The position numbers were made by a program, and so were the translations under genes. Under the pieces are notes generated by a model, which saw only the letters and a program-made list of their open reading frames with translations, had not been told where the DNA came from and did not search any database. This document shows, piece by piece, positions 17,346-24,464 of a stretch of 42,645 nt of DNA (its first letter is position 1; each line of letters begins with the position of its first letter). Location: assembly GCA_009692945.1 (NCBI GenBank), contig SHYD01000015.1, forward strand, positions 1-42,645. Direction: 5' to 3'. The stretch comes from Dehalococcoidia bacterium. GTDB lineage: Bacteria; Chloroflexota; Dehalococcoidia; SHYD01.

Positions 17346-17495
17346 GTGCACATCTCCCCGAAGGAGCCCAGAGGACAAGGGTTAGTAGAATACGGTCTCA
17401 TCATTTTTTTGATCGCAATCGTGGTCATAGTAGCGCTTTCGACGCTTGCGACCCCCATCGGACAAATATACAGTTCCATCGCCACAGTCATCTGA
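17346..17495 (+). CDS. Flp/Fap-type pilin, second copy
   Basis: This is 49 residues starting with GTG at 17346, with GAGGAGG 8 nt upstream. The leader ends PRG (Gly at residue 10), and QGLVEYGLIIFLIAIVVIVA follows, with Glu +5 and Tyr +6 as in pilin 1. The hydrophobic core is nearly identical, while the leader and C-terminus (STLATPIGQIYSSIATVI) differ. It has exactly the same length as pilin 1, so this is a tandem duplication that has diverged outside the assembly helix. It may be a minor pilin given the hairpin upstream. Confidence 0.92.
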   Translation: MHISPKEPRGQGLVEYGLIIFLIAIVVIVALSTLATPIGQIYSSIATVI

Positions 17496-17573
17496 GCACG
17501 TTCTTGGAAATGGAAGCGGGGGATCTCCTACGATGGATCCCCTATTTTCATTATCAAGCGGCGCTGACGGTGC

Positions 17574-17957
17574 GTGCCCTCCGCGGCTCGCACACAACCC
17601 CCCCCCCTGTTTCTCGGGCTGTTCGGATCGGTTTGGGCCGCCGCTGCGGTGCTCCTGCTTCCGGCAGCCCTCTTGTTGTCCGGCCCCGGGTTCCTCGGTA
17701 GCTACTACTACTTCCACGTGGGCGCCAATCTCGCGTCTGGACGCGGCTTTACTGAGGACATAATTTGGAACTACCTGAGCCCGACTGGGGGGTTGAGCCA
17801 TCCCAGCAATTACTACTGGCAACCTCTCACCTCAGTAGTAGCCGCTCCGTTCATGGCGGTCCTGGGCGAGCCATTCCGCTCCGCGCAGGTCCCGATGGTG
17901 ATCCTCAGCGCTGCAATTCCAGGGGTGACGGCAGGGCTGAGTTTCCGCATGGGTGGC
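17574..17957 (+). pseudogene. N-terminal fragment of a polytopic glycosyltransferase-like protein, disrupted
   Basis: The GTG at 17574 opens a frame with one membrane helix (residues about 12-37), then a periplasmic-type loop with YYYFHVGANLASGRGFTEDI and SHPSNYYWQPLTS, and a second hydrophobic segment to PGVTAGLSFR. This is the usual start of dolichyl-phosphate-mannose/ArnT-type membrane glycosyltransferases (acidic residue in the first loop, then Pro/Trp-rich turns). After about residue 128 the frame runs, without a stop, into unrelated methyltransferase-like sequence. The rest of the glycosyltransferase resumes at about 18938 in another frame. Confidence 0.8.
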
Positions 17958-17969
17958 TCCACCATCGCT

Positions 17970-18452
17970 ATGGTTCATGACCTCATGGCGGGTCCCCTCC
18001 CGGTAGAGTTCGAGTCCTGCGATGTTCTCTATGCTGAGCTCCCGTGGCGGATGGGGTTCGCCAGATACAGCACGGAGCAGGGCTTCACGGACGGACGGAC
18101 CTATCGGCAGTTCATGGCGGTGGTCTCCGGCATCGTGGCTTCAAGGCCTACTGTCCTCATCACAGGCTCCGAGGCCGCTAGGTATCTCCCGGCGGCTATG
18201 GAGACCTTCCCCGTGTGGTTCAACCGCTTCCACGGCATCGCACGGTGCTATGGGTTGGCAATCAGGCCAGTTGCGCAAGACACGGACCTGCTATGGGCGC
18301 TCTCCCGAATCTACGGGCGCATCGGTGATTTCTGCTGCGGTCACGGGTTGAGCGGGCGCATCTTCTCTGCGGCCAAGAAAACATGGGTCCTGGCTGACTC
18401 ATCCGACCTGTGCATTGGCGCCGTGGCGGCGGCGGCTCCGTTTTGGCTATGA
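17970..18452 (+). CDS. Phage-type DNA methyltransferase-like protein (in-frame fused behind glycosyltransferase fragment)
   Basis: From the internal ATG at 17970 it is 160 residues; the frame is open all the way from 17574, so a fusion of 292 residues could be made. Motifs are DVLYAELPW at about residues 18-26, resembling the catalytic D/N/S-P-P-W/Y motif IV, then RPTVLITG, and the C-terminal IGDFCCGHGLSGRIF with VLADSS, resembling SAM-binding motif I (F-x-G-x-G). Motif IV before motif I is the permuted order of amino-methyltransferases of the beta type. The normal DPPW has become ELPW, so activity is uncertain. No ribosome-binding site precedes the ATG. It overlaps the next gene by ATGA. Confidence 0.65.
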   Translation: MVHDLMAGPLPVEFESCDVLYAELPWRMGFARYSTEQGFTDGRTYRQFMAVVSGIVASRPTVLITGSEAARYLPAAMETFPVWFNRFHGIARCYGLAIRPVAQDTDLLWALSRIYGRIGDFCCGHGLSGRIFSAAKKTWVLADSSDLCIGAVAAAAPFWL

Positions 18453-18736
18453 CCGGGGAACAGACCGCCGAGGCATTGGCATTCATCGCCGGCGCCCGGT
18501 GGACTTTCGCCAAAACCATGCCATGGGCACCTCATGAGTACACCGTCCGCAACTGGGGTCCTACGGAGCCCTTCGCGGCGTTCGTCCACCTCATCCGGTC
18601 CGCCGGCTACCCGCGCCAATGGAAGCAGTACTTGCATACGTACATGGACGTGGATGGGTGGACGTACTGGACCATGGGCGCGCCGGTTGAGCAGACCGTG
18701 ATAATCAATAGAAAGACGGAGGGGACCCAGTGGTGA
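18449..18736 (+). CDS. Small phage-type protein of unknown function
   Basis: This is 95 residues, ATG at 18449 overlapping the previous stop (ATGA) and stop overlapping the next GTG (GTGA). The sequence is aromatic and compact: GARWTFAKTMPWAPHEYTVR, then AFVHLIRSAGYPRQWKQYLHTYMDVDGWTYWTMG split over its C-terminal half. From memory it resembles small conserved proteins found beside methyltransferases in actinobacterial phages and mobile DNA, but I cannot name a family. The tight overlaps on both sides are characteristic of phage gene packing and differ from the rest of the window. Confidence 0.7.
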   Translation: MTGEQTAEALAFIAGARWTFAKTMPWAPHEYTVRNWGPTEPFAAFVHLIRSAGYPRQWKQYLHTYMDVDGWTYWTMGAPVEQTVIINRKTEGTQW

Positions 18737-18940
18737 GTGAGGTTCTGCGCTTCGGTAGCCATGCGGTCTGCTGCCGATCTATTCTGGATTCCTTCGATGA
18801 CCTGCTGGCGCCTGGGAGCGCGTCAGTCATCTACTCTGACCCTCCTTGGGGCGACGGCAACATCAAGTATTGGGAGACGATGCGGGCGAAGGCGATGGGT
18901 GTTACGCCGGCGCCGCACGTTCCCTACGACGCCTTCTTGG
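18733..18940 (+). pseudogene. 5' fragment of a phage-type DNA methyltransferase
   Basis: The GTG at 18733 opens about 69 codons: VLRFGSHAVCCRSILDSFDD, LLAPGSASVIYSDPPWGDGN, then IKYWETMR. SDPPWG is a canonical motif IV of N6-adenine/N4-cytosine methyltransferases. The homologous part ends at YDAFLD (about 18940), where the DNA switches to the glycosyltransferase. The C-terminal SAM-binding motif I is therefore missing and the protein cannot be active. An open frame continues beyond but is a shadow of the glycosyltransferase. Confidence 0.75.
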
Positions 18941-20122
18941 ACCGATCTCAAGGCTCTGGCCGCCGCGGCGCTGGCCCTGTTCAGTTGGCGCTACTTCCCC
19001 TACTGGGTCACTCTGGATGCATTTGCCCTGTTCACGCTCGCCGCAACGGCCGTGTTCGTCGCTACATCTCGCCTGCTGGCAAAGCTGAACTGGAAGCCAT
19101 GTCTCCTCCTCGGGTTCGGATGCGCGCTTGGGCATCTTGCTCGAGCGGATGGTGCGCTTCTGTTCTTCGCGGCGGCCATCACGATAGCGCTCCGGGGAAA
19201 CCCGGCGCAACGCCGCGGACAGGCCGGCGCGCTGGCCAGCGCCGGCGCCTTCTACGCGCTGTTCATGTTGCCCTGGTTCCTGAGGAACATCGCCATCGCG
19301 GGAACACCCATCCTGCCGGGGGGCCTCCAAACCGTGTTTTTACGGGAGTACAACAACATCTTTACGCTTGGGGTCAATCTCGACGCGGCGTGGTACCTGG
19401 CCGACGGCATGGTACCGGTCTTGACGGGCAAACTCATCGCGGGCTTACTGAACTTGGGGACCATTTTCGGACTGCAACTCTGGCTGCTGCCGTTCTCGGC
19501 TGTCGCTTGGTTCGCTCTCAGGCGGTCAAACGAATTGGCTCCGGTGGCAGTCTACGGAATCCTGCTGTACACCATCATGACTCTGGTCTTCACGTTCCCT
19601 GGGGTGCGCGGCGCCCTGGTCCATTCAAGCGTCGCGCTGGTTCCATGGTTCAGCATTGCGTGTATCGATGGTTTGGAGCGCACGGTGCAGTGGGCCGCAA
19701 CCAAGCTCCCTCAATGGAATGCCGCCGTGGCGTTCCCCCGGTTTGCGGCATTGCTGATTGGGCTATCCGCTGGGCTCTCCTACGCCTCCGTCATCGAACG
19801 ATCCCGCGAATGGCGCGACGAAGCCGCTGCCTACCAAGCAGTGGCCGCCGCCGTTCTCGCCGACAATCCGAGCGCCATTCCACTGCTCAACAATCCCCCG
19901 GCTTGGTGGTACTTCACCCGCGGGCCGGCGATGCAGAATCCCAGCAACGGACTGGAGGCTGCAGTGGTAGCCGCCCAAACGTACGGCGGAACCCACATCG
20001 TGCTTGAACCAGGCCGGTCACGGGAGTGGCGCGAATTCGTTCGGTCCGAGGCCACCGATCCGAGGCTCGTCCAAATCTCAGGCCAGAGCGGCTACCGGGT
20101 GTACCGGCTCGTTCTGCCCTGA
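18938..20122 (+). pseudogene. C-terminal part of the disrupted polytopic glycosyltransferase-like gene
   Basis: From WTDLKALAAAALALFSWRYF (18938) this frame encodes about 394 residues with roughly eight membrane helices, e.g. LDAFALFTLAATAVFVA, AGAFYALFMLPWFLRNIAIAG and FAALLIGLSAGLSY. A soluble C-terminal domain ends YRVYRLVLP. It matches the expected continuation of the N-terminal piece at 17574-17957 after a short gap of perhaps 10-20 residues. The upstream part of this frame (18737-18937) is not glycosyltransferase sequence. Without the N-terminal catalytic loop it should be non-functional, unless the insertion is an assembly artefact. Confidence 0.8.
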
Positions 20123-20153
20123 GACCCGACCGGCGCCTGACATGGCGCGGCGC

Positions 20154-20182
20154 TTGACGCCTTGAAGCAACGCGGGTATAAA
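20154..20182 (+). promoter_or_regulatory. Sigma-70-type promoter for the methyltransferase-metX-like pair
   Basis: TTGACG (20154-20159) and TATAAA (20177-20182) are 17 bp apart, an ideal spacing. The element lies 58 bp before the ATG at 20241. Confidence 0.7.
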
Positions 20183-20240
20183 CGGGCGAGTCGCACGCCT
20201 TGTTCAAGCGGTCTCCCATCAGTGACCCAGGAGTTCTCCC

Positions 20241-21023
20241 ATGACGCAGCCAATCGCCCAGGCGGTTCAGGACCAGTTCGGGCGTCAGGCCGCGCTTTAC
20301 GGCCAGAGCCGCTTTCATATGTCTGGGGACAGTCTCGACATCCTGGTCGAATGGGGCCACCCGAGCGGGAACCATCAAGTCCTGGATATCGCAACCGGGG
20401 CCGGGTTCACCGCGTTCGCTTTCGCCAAGCACGCCGCGCGGGTGGTGGCGTATGACCTCACCACCGAAATGCTGCAACAGGCGACAACAATAGGCCGGCA
20501 GCGTGGGCTTGCCAACGTTCGGTTCGTCCGGGGCCCGGCGGAGCGCCTGCCATTGGGCGACGCCACCTTCGACATCTGCACCTGCCGGACCGCCCCCCAC
20601 CACTTTTACGACATCGCCGCATTTTTGCGCGAGGCCCACCGTGTTTTGAAGCCGGGCGGCGTGTTGCTCATCGCAGATACCACCTCACCAGAAGACCCAA
20701 GGGTCGATCAATGGGAGAATGAGACCGAGTTGCTGCGCGACCCCTCCCATGTCCGCAACTACTCACCGTCCGAATGGTTGCGGCTGATTGGCGGCTCTGG
20801 TCTGACCGCCCTGCGGACCGACATGGCTCTGCGCACGGAACTGGGGTTCGATGACTGGGTGCAGCGGTCGGGCAACCCCCCTGATGTGGTTGCCCGACTG
20901 AGGACCAGGTTTCTCACCGCTCCAGCCAGCGTGGCGCAGGCGTTCCGGATCCGGCCCGACGGAGCGGACATCGCCTTCTCCTGGCCGGTGTTCACCGTGC
21001 TGGCGTTGAGGGAGAGAACGTGA
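20241..21023 (+). CDS. Class I SAM-dependent methyltransferase (UbiE-like)
   Basis: This is 260 residues with CAGGAG about 9 nt before the ATG. SAM-binding motif I VLDIATGAGFTAFAF is at about residues 46-60, the acidic residue ending beta-2 is in VVAYDLT at about 72, then ERLPLGDATFDICTCRTAPHHF, and LKPGGVLLIADT at about 137-148. The lid and C-terminal part have RNYSPSEWLRLIGGSGL. Such enzymes methylate small molecules (quinones, arsenite, metabolites); the substrate here is unknown. Its stop overlaps the next start (GTGA), so it is co-translated with the MetX-like gene. Confidence 0.92.
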   Translation: MTQPIAQAVQDQFGRQAALYGQSRFHMSGDSLDILVEWGHPSGNHQVLDIATGAGFTAFAFAKHAARVVAYDLTTEMLQQATTIGRQRGLANVRFVRGPAERLPLGDATFDICTCRTAPHHFYDIAAFLREAHRVLKPGGVLLIADTTSPEDPRVDQWENETELLRDPSHVRNYSPSEWLRLIGGSGLTALRTDMALRTELGFDDWVQRSGNPPDVVARLRTRFLTAPASVAQAFRIRPDGADIAFSWPVFTVLALRERT

Positions 21024-22111
21024 GCACCCCTGTCCTCCGGCACCCCATCGGTTCACTGCAAGCCCTGGTCTCCAAGGGGGACGCCATTCCCCTGGTGGCG
21101 CCGTTGCGGCCAGACCCAGTCAACCCGCCACCGAGCAACGGCGGCCCACAGGTCTTCCGAACCGAAGACTTTGTGCTTGAAAGCGGCGTGACACTACCCG
21201 AGCTGAACATCTGCTACGAGACTTGGGGAACTCCCAACCAGTTCCGATCGAACGTCATCCTCCTGTGTCACGGCCGCTCCGGCAACCGCTTAAGCCACGG
21301 GCTCTACGTGGGGCCCGGCAAGCTCTTCGATACCGGCCGCTATTTTGTGGTGGCGATGGACGCTATCGGGTCAGGGGCGTCCTCCTCTCCCGCTTCGACG
21401 GGCCTCAAGATGCGCTTTCCGCACTTCACCATCCGGGACTCGGTGCGCGCTCATTGCCTGGCCGCGACTCTTGGCCTCGGCCTGGGGCAGATCCGTTGCG
21501 TCGCCGGGCCATCGATGGGTTCCTATGCGGCGTTGGAGTGGGCGGTCAACTACCCCGCCATCGTCAGGTCTGCGGTCCTCCTCGTCCCTTCCGGACAGTC
21601 CACCCCCCAACTGCGCGCCATCCATGAAGCGCAGCGGGCAGCCATCATGGCGGACCCGGTGTGGGCCGCAGGCGATTACGACCGCCCGCCCGTTAAGGGG
21701 CTGCGGGTGGCCGCCACCGCAGAATTCCCTTGGAGCTACGGCGAAGAATGGTATCTGCAGTTGAACGCGGTCGACCGCTACGAGGCCCGATTGGAATGGA
21801 CGCGGGAACAGATACTGCAACGGGATGCCAACAACATCATCTACACCAGTCTGTCGTGCAACCGGCACGATGTGGCCGCACCCTACGGTGGCAACCTGGC
21901 AGCGGCGTTGGCCCGTTGCCGCATGCCGATCATGGTCATGCCATGCGCCACCGATCTCCTCATTCCACCCCGACATGCCCAATTGCTGAGGGACCTGCTT
22001 CCCCGGGCGACCTACCAGGAAATCCCGTCTTATGCCGGCCACTGGGGCTTTCAAGAGGCTGATTTCGTCACCCACCATGTGCGCGCCTTCCTGGACGAGC
22101 ATGGCCTCTGA
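21020..22111 (+). CDS. Alpha/beta hydrolase of the MetX (homoserine O-acyltransferase) type
   Basis: This is 363 residues; GTG at 21020 overlaps the upstream TGA. The MetX-type N-terminus is FVLESGVTLPELNICYETWG, followed by the oxyanion region LLCHGRSGN, the nucleophile elbow AGPSMGSYAALEWAV (Ser in GxSMG), the acid in CATDLLIPP, and the catalytic His in AGHWGF. These are all the triad positions. Compared with true MetX (DNxxGS..PSS, H-ALTG), the loop HGRSGN and the long insertion-poor lid differ, so a different acyl transfer or hydrolysis reaction is possible. There is no met gene beside it. It pairs with the methyltransferase in an operon. Confidence 0.85.
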   Translation: MSTPVLRHPIGSLQALVSKGDAIPLVAPLRPDPVNPPPSNGGPQVFRTEDFVLESGVTLPELNICYETWGTPNQFRSNVILLCHGRSGNRLSHGLYVGPGKLFDTGRYFVVAMDAIGSGASSSPASTGLKMRFPHFTIRDSVRAHCLAATLGLGLGQIRCVAGPSMGSYAALEWAVNYPAIVRSAVLLVPSGQSTPQLRAIHEAQRAAIMADPVWAAGDYDRPPVKGLRVAATAEFPWSYGEEWYLQLNAVDRYEARLEWTREQILQRDANNIIYTSLSCNRHDVAAPYGGNLAAALARCRMPIMVMPCATDLLIPPRHAQLLRDLLPRATYQEIPSYAGHWGFQEADFVTHHVRAFLDEHGL

Positions 22112-22142
22112 GGCATGCTGCAAGGGCACATTTCAAGCAAGA

Positions 22143-22471
22143 ATTCACCGTTGAGGGGCGGCCGGGCTCAGGAGTCGGAGTGCACAAAGGCGGCAGCCCT
22201 CTGTCGGGGACGGGGGTGCCCCCACATAGAATTCTCCTCTTTTTCCCCGGGGTGGGGGGAGTGGCTCATACCGCCGGACCCTTGACACTGAACAGATACC
22301 ATTTCCAGTAAGAGTTCACAATTGAGGGTACTGCCGGGCTCAGTAGTGGGAGTGCACGAGGGCGGCAGCCCTCTGCCGGGGGCGTGGGGGTGCCCCCACA
22401 GAGAATTCTCCTCTTTTTTCCTGGGTGGGGAGTGGCTCATACCGCCGGACCCTTGACACTGAACAGATACC
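22143..22471 (+). repeat. Two tandem family A repeats, 171-bp period
   Basis: Two nearly full-length copies (22143-22300 and 22314-22471) lie head to tail. Each begins (A/G)TTCAC..TTGAGGG, has GAGTGCAC, GGCGGCAGCCCTCTG, a GTGGGGGTGCCCCCAC-type hairpin, GAATTCTCCTCTTTTT and GGGGAGTGGCTCATACCGCC, and ends CTTGACACTGAACAGATACC followed by ATTTCCAG. The ATTTCCAG marks are at 22301 and 22472. They fill most of the 471-bp gap 22112-22582, where I see no gene. A possible -10 TACAAT (22509-22514) for lspA lies after them. Confidence 0.8.
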
Positions 22472-22582
22472 ATTTCCAGGACACTCGGAGGAAGTCTCAT
22501 CCCAGATGCTACAATTATTGTTACGTGCGTCTGAAGACAGGCCGGGCCAAGCCCGCAGTCCGGCACAACCTGAGGGATAACC

Positions 22583-23116
22583 GTGACCCACGCCACTTCG
22601 CTAGCAATGCGCCTGAGCCGCCGCCCGCTGCGGGATTTCCTGTTCTTTGGGCTGGCGCTCGCCGTGTTCGTATTGGACCAGTTCACCAAGACGCTGATCC
22701 GAGAGCAGTTGCTTCCCGGCCAGTCGATCCCGGAGGACGGCTGGTTCCGGCTGACCCACGTGACCAACACTGGTGCGGCATTCGGTCTCTTCACCAACCA
22801 GTCGATGTTTCTGCTGGTCACCACGCTGGTGGGGCTCACCGCCATTGTTGCCTACTACGTCTATCCGCCGGTTAACACCCCCTTCCTGACCATCAGCCTG
22901 GGGCTGCAACTGGGGGGGGCAATCGGCAACCTCGTCGATCGATTGCGCCTGGGCCACGTCACGGACTTCCTGGATTTCCGGATCTGGCCCGTCTTCAACG
23001 TGGCCGATTCGGCCATCGTGGTCGGTGTGTGTGTGCTGGGTTTCTTCCTGCTCTGGGGCGACCGTTTCTTGGCCCCGGCAGCGCCACCGCCGGATGCTGA
23101 AACGGGCACACCATAG
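22583..23116 (+). CDS. lspA: Lipoprotein signal peptidase (signal peptidase II)
   Basis: This is 177 residues with four membrane helices. It cleaves prolipoprotein signal peptides ahead of the lipid-modified Cys. Signatures are LDQFTKTLI, THVTNTGAAFGLF, the first catalytic Asp in LGGAIGNLVDRLRLGHVTDF and the second in FNVADSAI. The start is GTG at 22583 with GAGGG about 7 nt upstream; ATG at 22607 is an alternative. Many lipoproteins in this window (the solute-binding proteins) would be its substrates. The rluD-type gene follows about 100 bp later on the same strand. Confidence 0.98.
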   Translation: MTHATSLAMRLSRRPLRDFLFFGLALAVFVLDQFTKTLIREQLLPGQSIPEDGWFRLTHVTNTGAAFGLFTNQSMFLLVTTLVGLTAIVAYYVYPPVNTPFLTISLGLQLGGAIGNLVDRLRLGHVTDFLDFRIWPVFNVADSAIVVGVCVLGFFLLWGDRFLAPAAPPPDAETGTP

Positions 23117-23214
23117 GCCTCGCCGGCAAGCCCACCCCAGCTCGCCCCTCAGCGGATGCGCCCCTGCCGCCAGCGGTCCCCGGCCCGCAACCCCCGGCCG
23201 GAGCCGGCACCATC

Positions 23215-24099
23215 GTGCTGACCGTCGATGTCGCAGAGAACCGGCTGGACCGCTTTCTGACCGGCCGTACCGGCCTTTCTCGATCGCACCTGCAACGGCT
23301 CATCGAGCAGAACGCCGTTCTCGTAAACGGGCAACCCGGAAAAGCCGGCCGGAAGGTGGAGCCGGGTGATGCCATCACGGTCACCCTGCTCGCTGCTCCA
23401 ACGGCAACCCCTCAGCCGGAACCGATTCCGCTGCGCGTGGTCTACCAGGATGCGGACCTGATGGTCGTGGATAAACCCGCCGGCCTCACCGTGCATCCTG
23501 CCCCGGGCCACCCGCACGGGACGTTGGTCAACGCCATCCTGGCGCTGGCCCCCGGGATTGAATCAACCGAGGGTGCGCCGGAGCGCCCCGGCATCGTGCA
23601 CCGGCTCGATAAGGACACCTCCGGCTTGTTGGTGGTAGCCAAGAATCTCTCCGCCCACGAGTTTCTATCGAGCCAGTTTCGGGAGCGGAGTACGACCAAA
23701 CAATACCTGGCGCTGATTGAAGGCCAGCTCGAACCCGAGCAGGGGGCAATCGAGGCCCCCATTGGACGGGACTCGCTGCGGCGGCAGCGCATGGCGGTGA
23801 TGGACCGGGGGAAACCGGCCCGGACCACCTACCGCGTTCTCAAGTATCTGAAGGACCACACGCTGGTCTTGGCCGGGCTCGAAACCGGCAGAACGCACCA
23901 AATCCGTGTGCATTTCGCCGCGATTGGACACCCGGTCGTAGGCGACTCCGTGTATGGACACCGCTCAGCGTGGTGTGCTCGCCAATTCCTCCACGCCCAC
24001 GTGCTCGGATTTCTGCGGCCCAGCGATGGGCAATACCTCGAACTGCGCTCGGAACTGCCGGACGACCTCTCCGCCGCCCTCGAAATCGCATCGACTTGA
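23215..24099 (+). CDS. rluD: RluA/RluD-family 23S rRNA pseudouridine synthase
   Basis: This is 294 residues. An N-terminal S4 RNA-binding domain (about 1-62, RLDRFLTG..SRSHLQRLIEQNAVLVNG) precedes the catalytic domain: VVDKPAGLTVHPAPGH, the catalytic HRLDKDTSGLL (Asp at about 128), ARTTYRVLKYL and LETGRTHQIRVHFAAIGHPVVGD. The GTG at 23215 is a likely start (GGAG about 9 nt upstream), but the frame is open back to lspA, so a longer N-terminus with a non-standard start cannot be excluded. The lspA-rluD pairing is very common in bacteria. A MITE-like element begins 9 bp after the stop. Confidence 0.95.
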   Translation: MLTVDVAENRLDRFLTGRTGLSRSHLQRLIEQNAVLVNGQPGKAGRKVEPGDAITVTLLAAPTATPQPEPIPLRVVYQDADLMVVDKPAGLTVHPAPGHPHGTLVNAILALAPGIESTEGAPERPGIVHRLDKDTSGLLVVAKNLSAHEFLSSQFRERSTTKQYLALIEGQLEPEQGAIEAPIGRDSLRRQRMAVMDRGKPARTTYRVLKYLKDHTLVLAGLETGRTHQIRVHFAAIGHPVVGDSVYGHRSAWCARQFLHAHVLGFLRPSDGQYLELRSELPDDLSAALEIAST

Positions 24100-24107
24100 G
24101 CCAAACC

Positions 24108-24340
24108 GGGTAACTGCTCAGTCTCGAGGGGCCGCATCCCGGTCCCACCCCCCCCGAGAAAAGAGAGAGGTTTTTTGGGGGACACCCCACGCCCCGGCAG
24201 GATGGCTCCGCCCCCTGCACCCCCGTGTGGGGGACGTGCCCCACCAAACAATTCCCTCTTTTTTGGGGGTGGGGTGGGGCTCGCCGGAGCCGAGGCAGTG
24301 ATCAAGTAGCAACTGGTCCCCTGATGACTGAGCAGTTACC
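24108..24340 (+). mobile_element. Family C MITE-like element, 233 bp, TIR GGTAACTGCTCAGT
   Basis: The ends are perfect 14-bp inverted repeats, GGTAACTGCTCAGT (24109-24122) and ACTGAGCAGTTACC (24327-24340). AAACCGG occurs on both flanks (24103-24109 and 24341-24347), suggesting a target-site duplication of about 5-7 bp. The interior holds a reversed family core: CCACCCCCCCCGAGAAAAGA, GAGAGGTTTTTTGGGGGACA, CCCCACGCCCCGGCAGG, plus a second mirrored half. It encodes nothing. It sits between the rluD stop (9 bp away) and the convergent glgC-like gene. Confidence 0.82.
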
Positions 24341-24464
24341 AAACCGGCCGGCCGGCGCATTCAGTCGGAGGTGAGCACGACCGACAGCAATCCGCCGCTG
24401 TCGAAAACGAAGACCATGGTCTGACTCAGGAGCAGGGCCCGGGTCAGGCTGCGGGCCCCGCTGA

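Noticed and set aside
18730..20007. 425-residue open frame continuing past the methyltransferase fragment
   Set aside because: Only its first 70 codons are methyltransferase; the rest is the wrong frame of the glycosyltransferase.
22168..22845. 225-residue minus-strand open frame across the tandem repeats and lspA
   Set aside because: It combines repeat-derived peptide (WGHPHAPGRGLPPSCTP) with the antisense of lspA; no motif or start signal.
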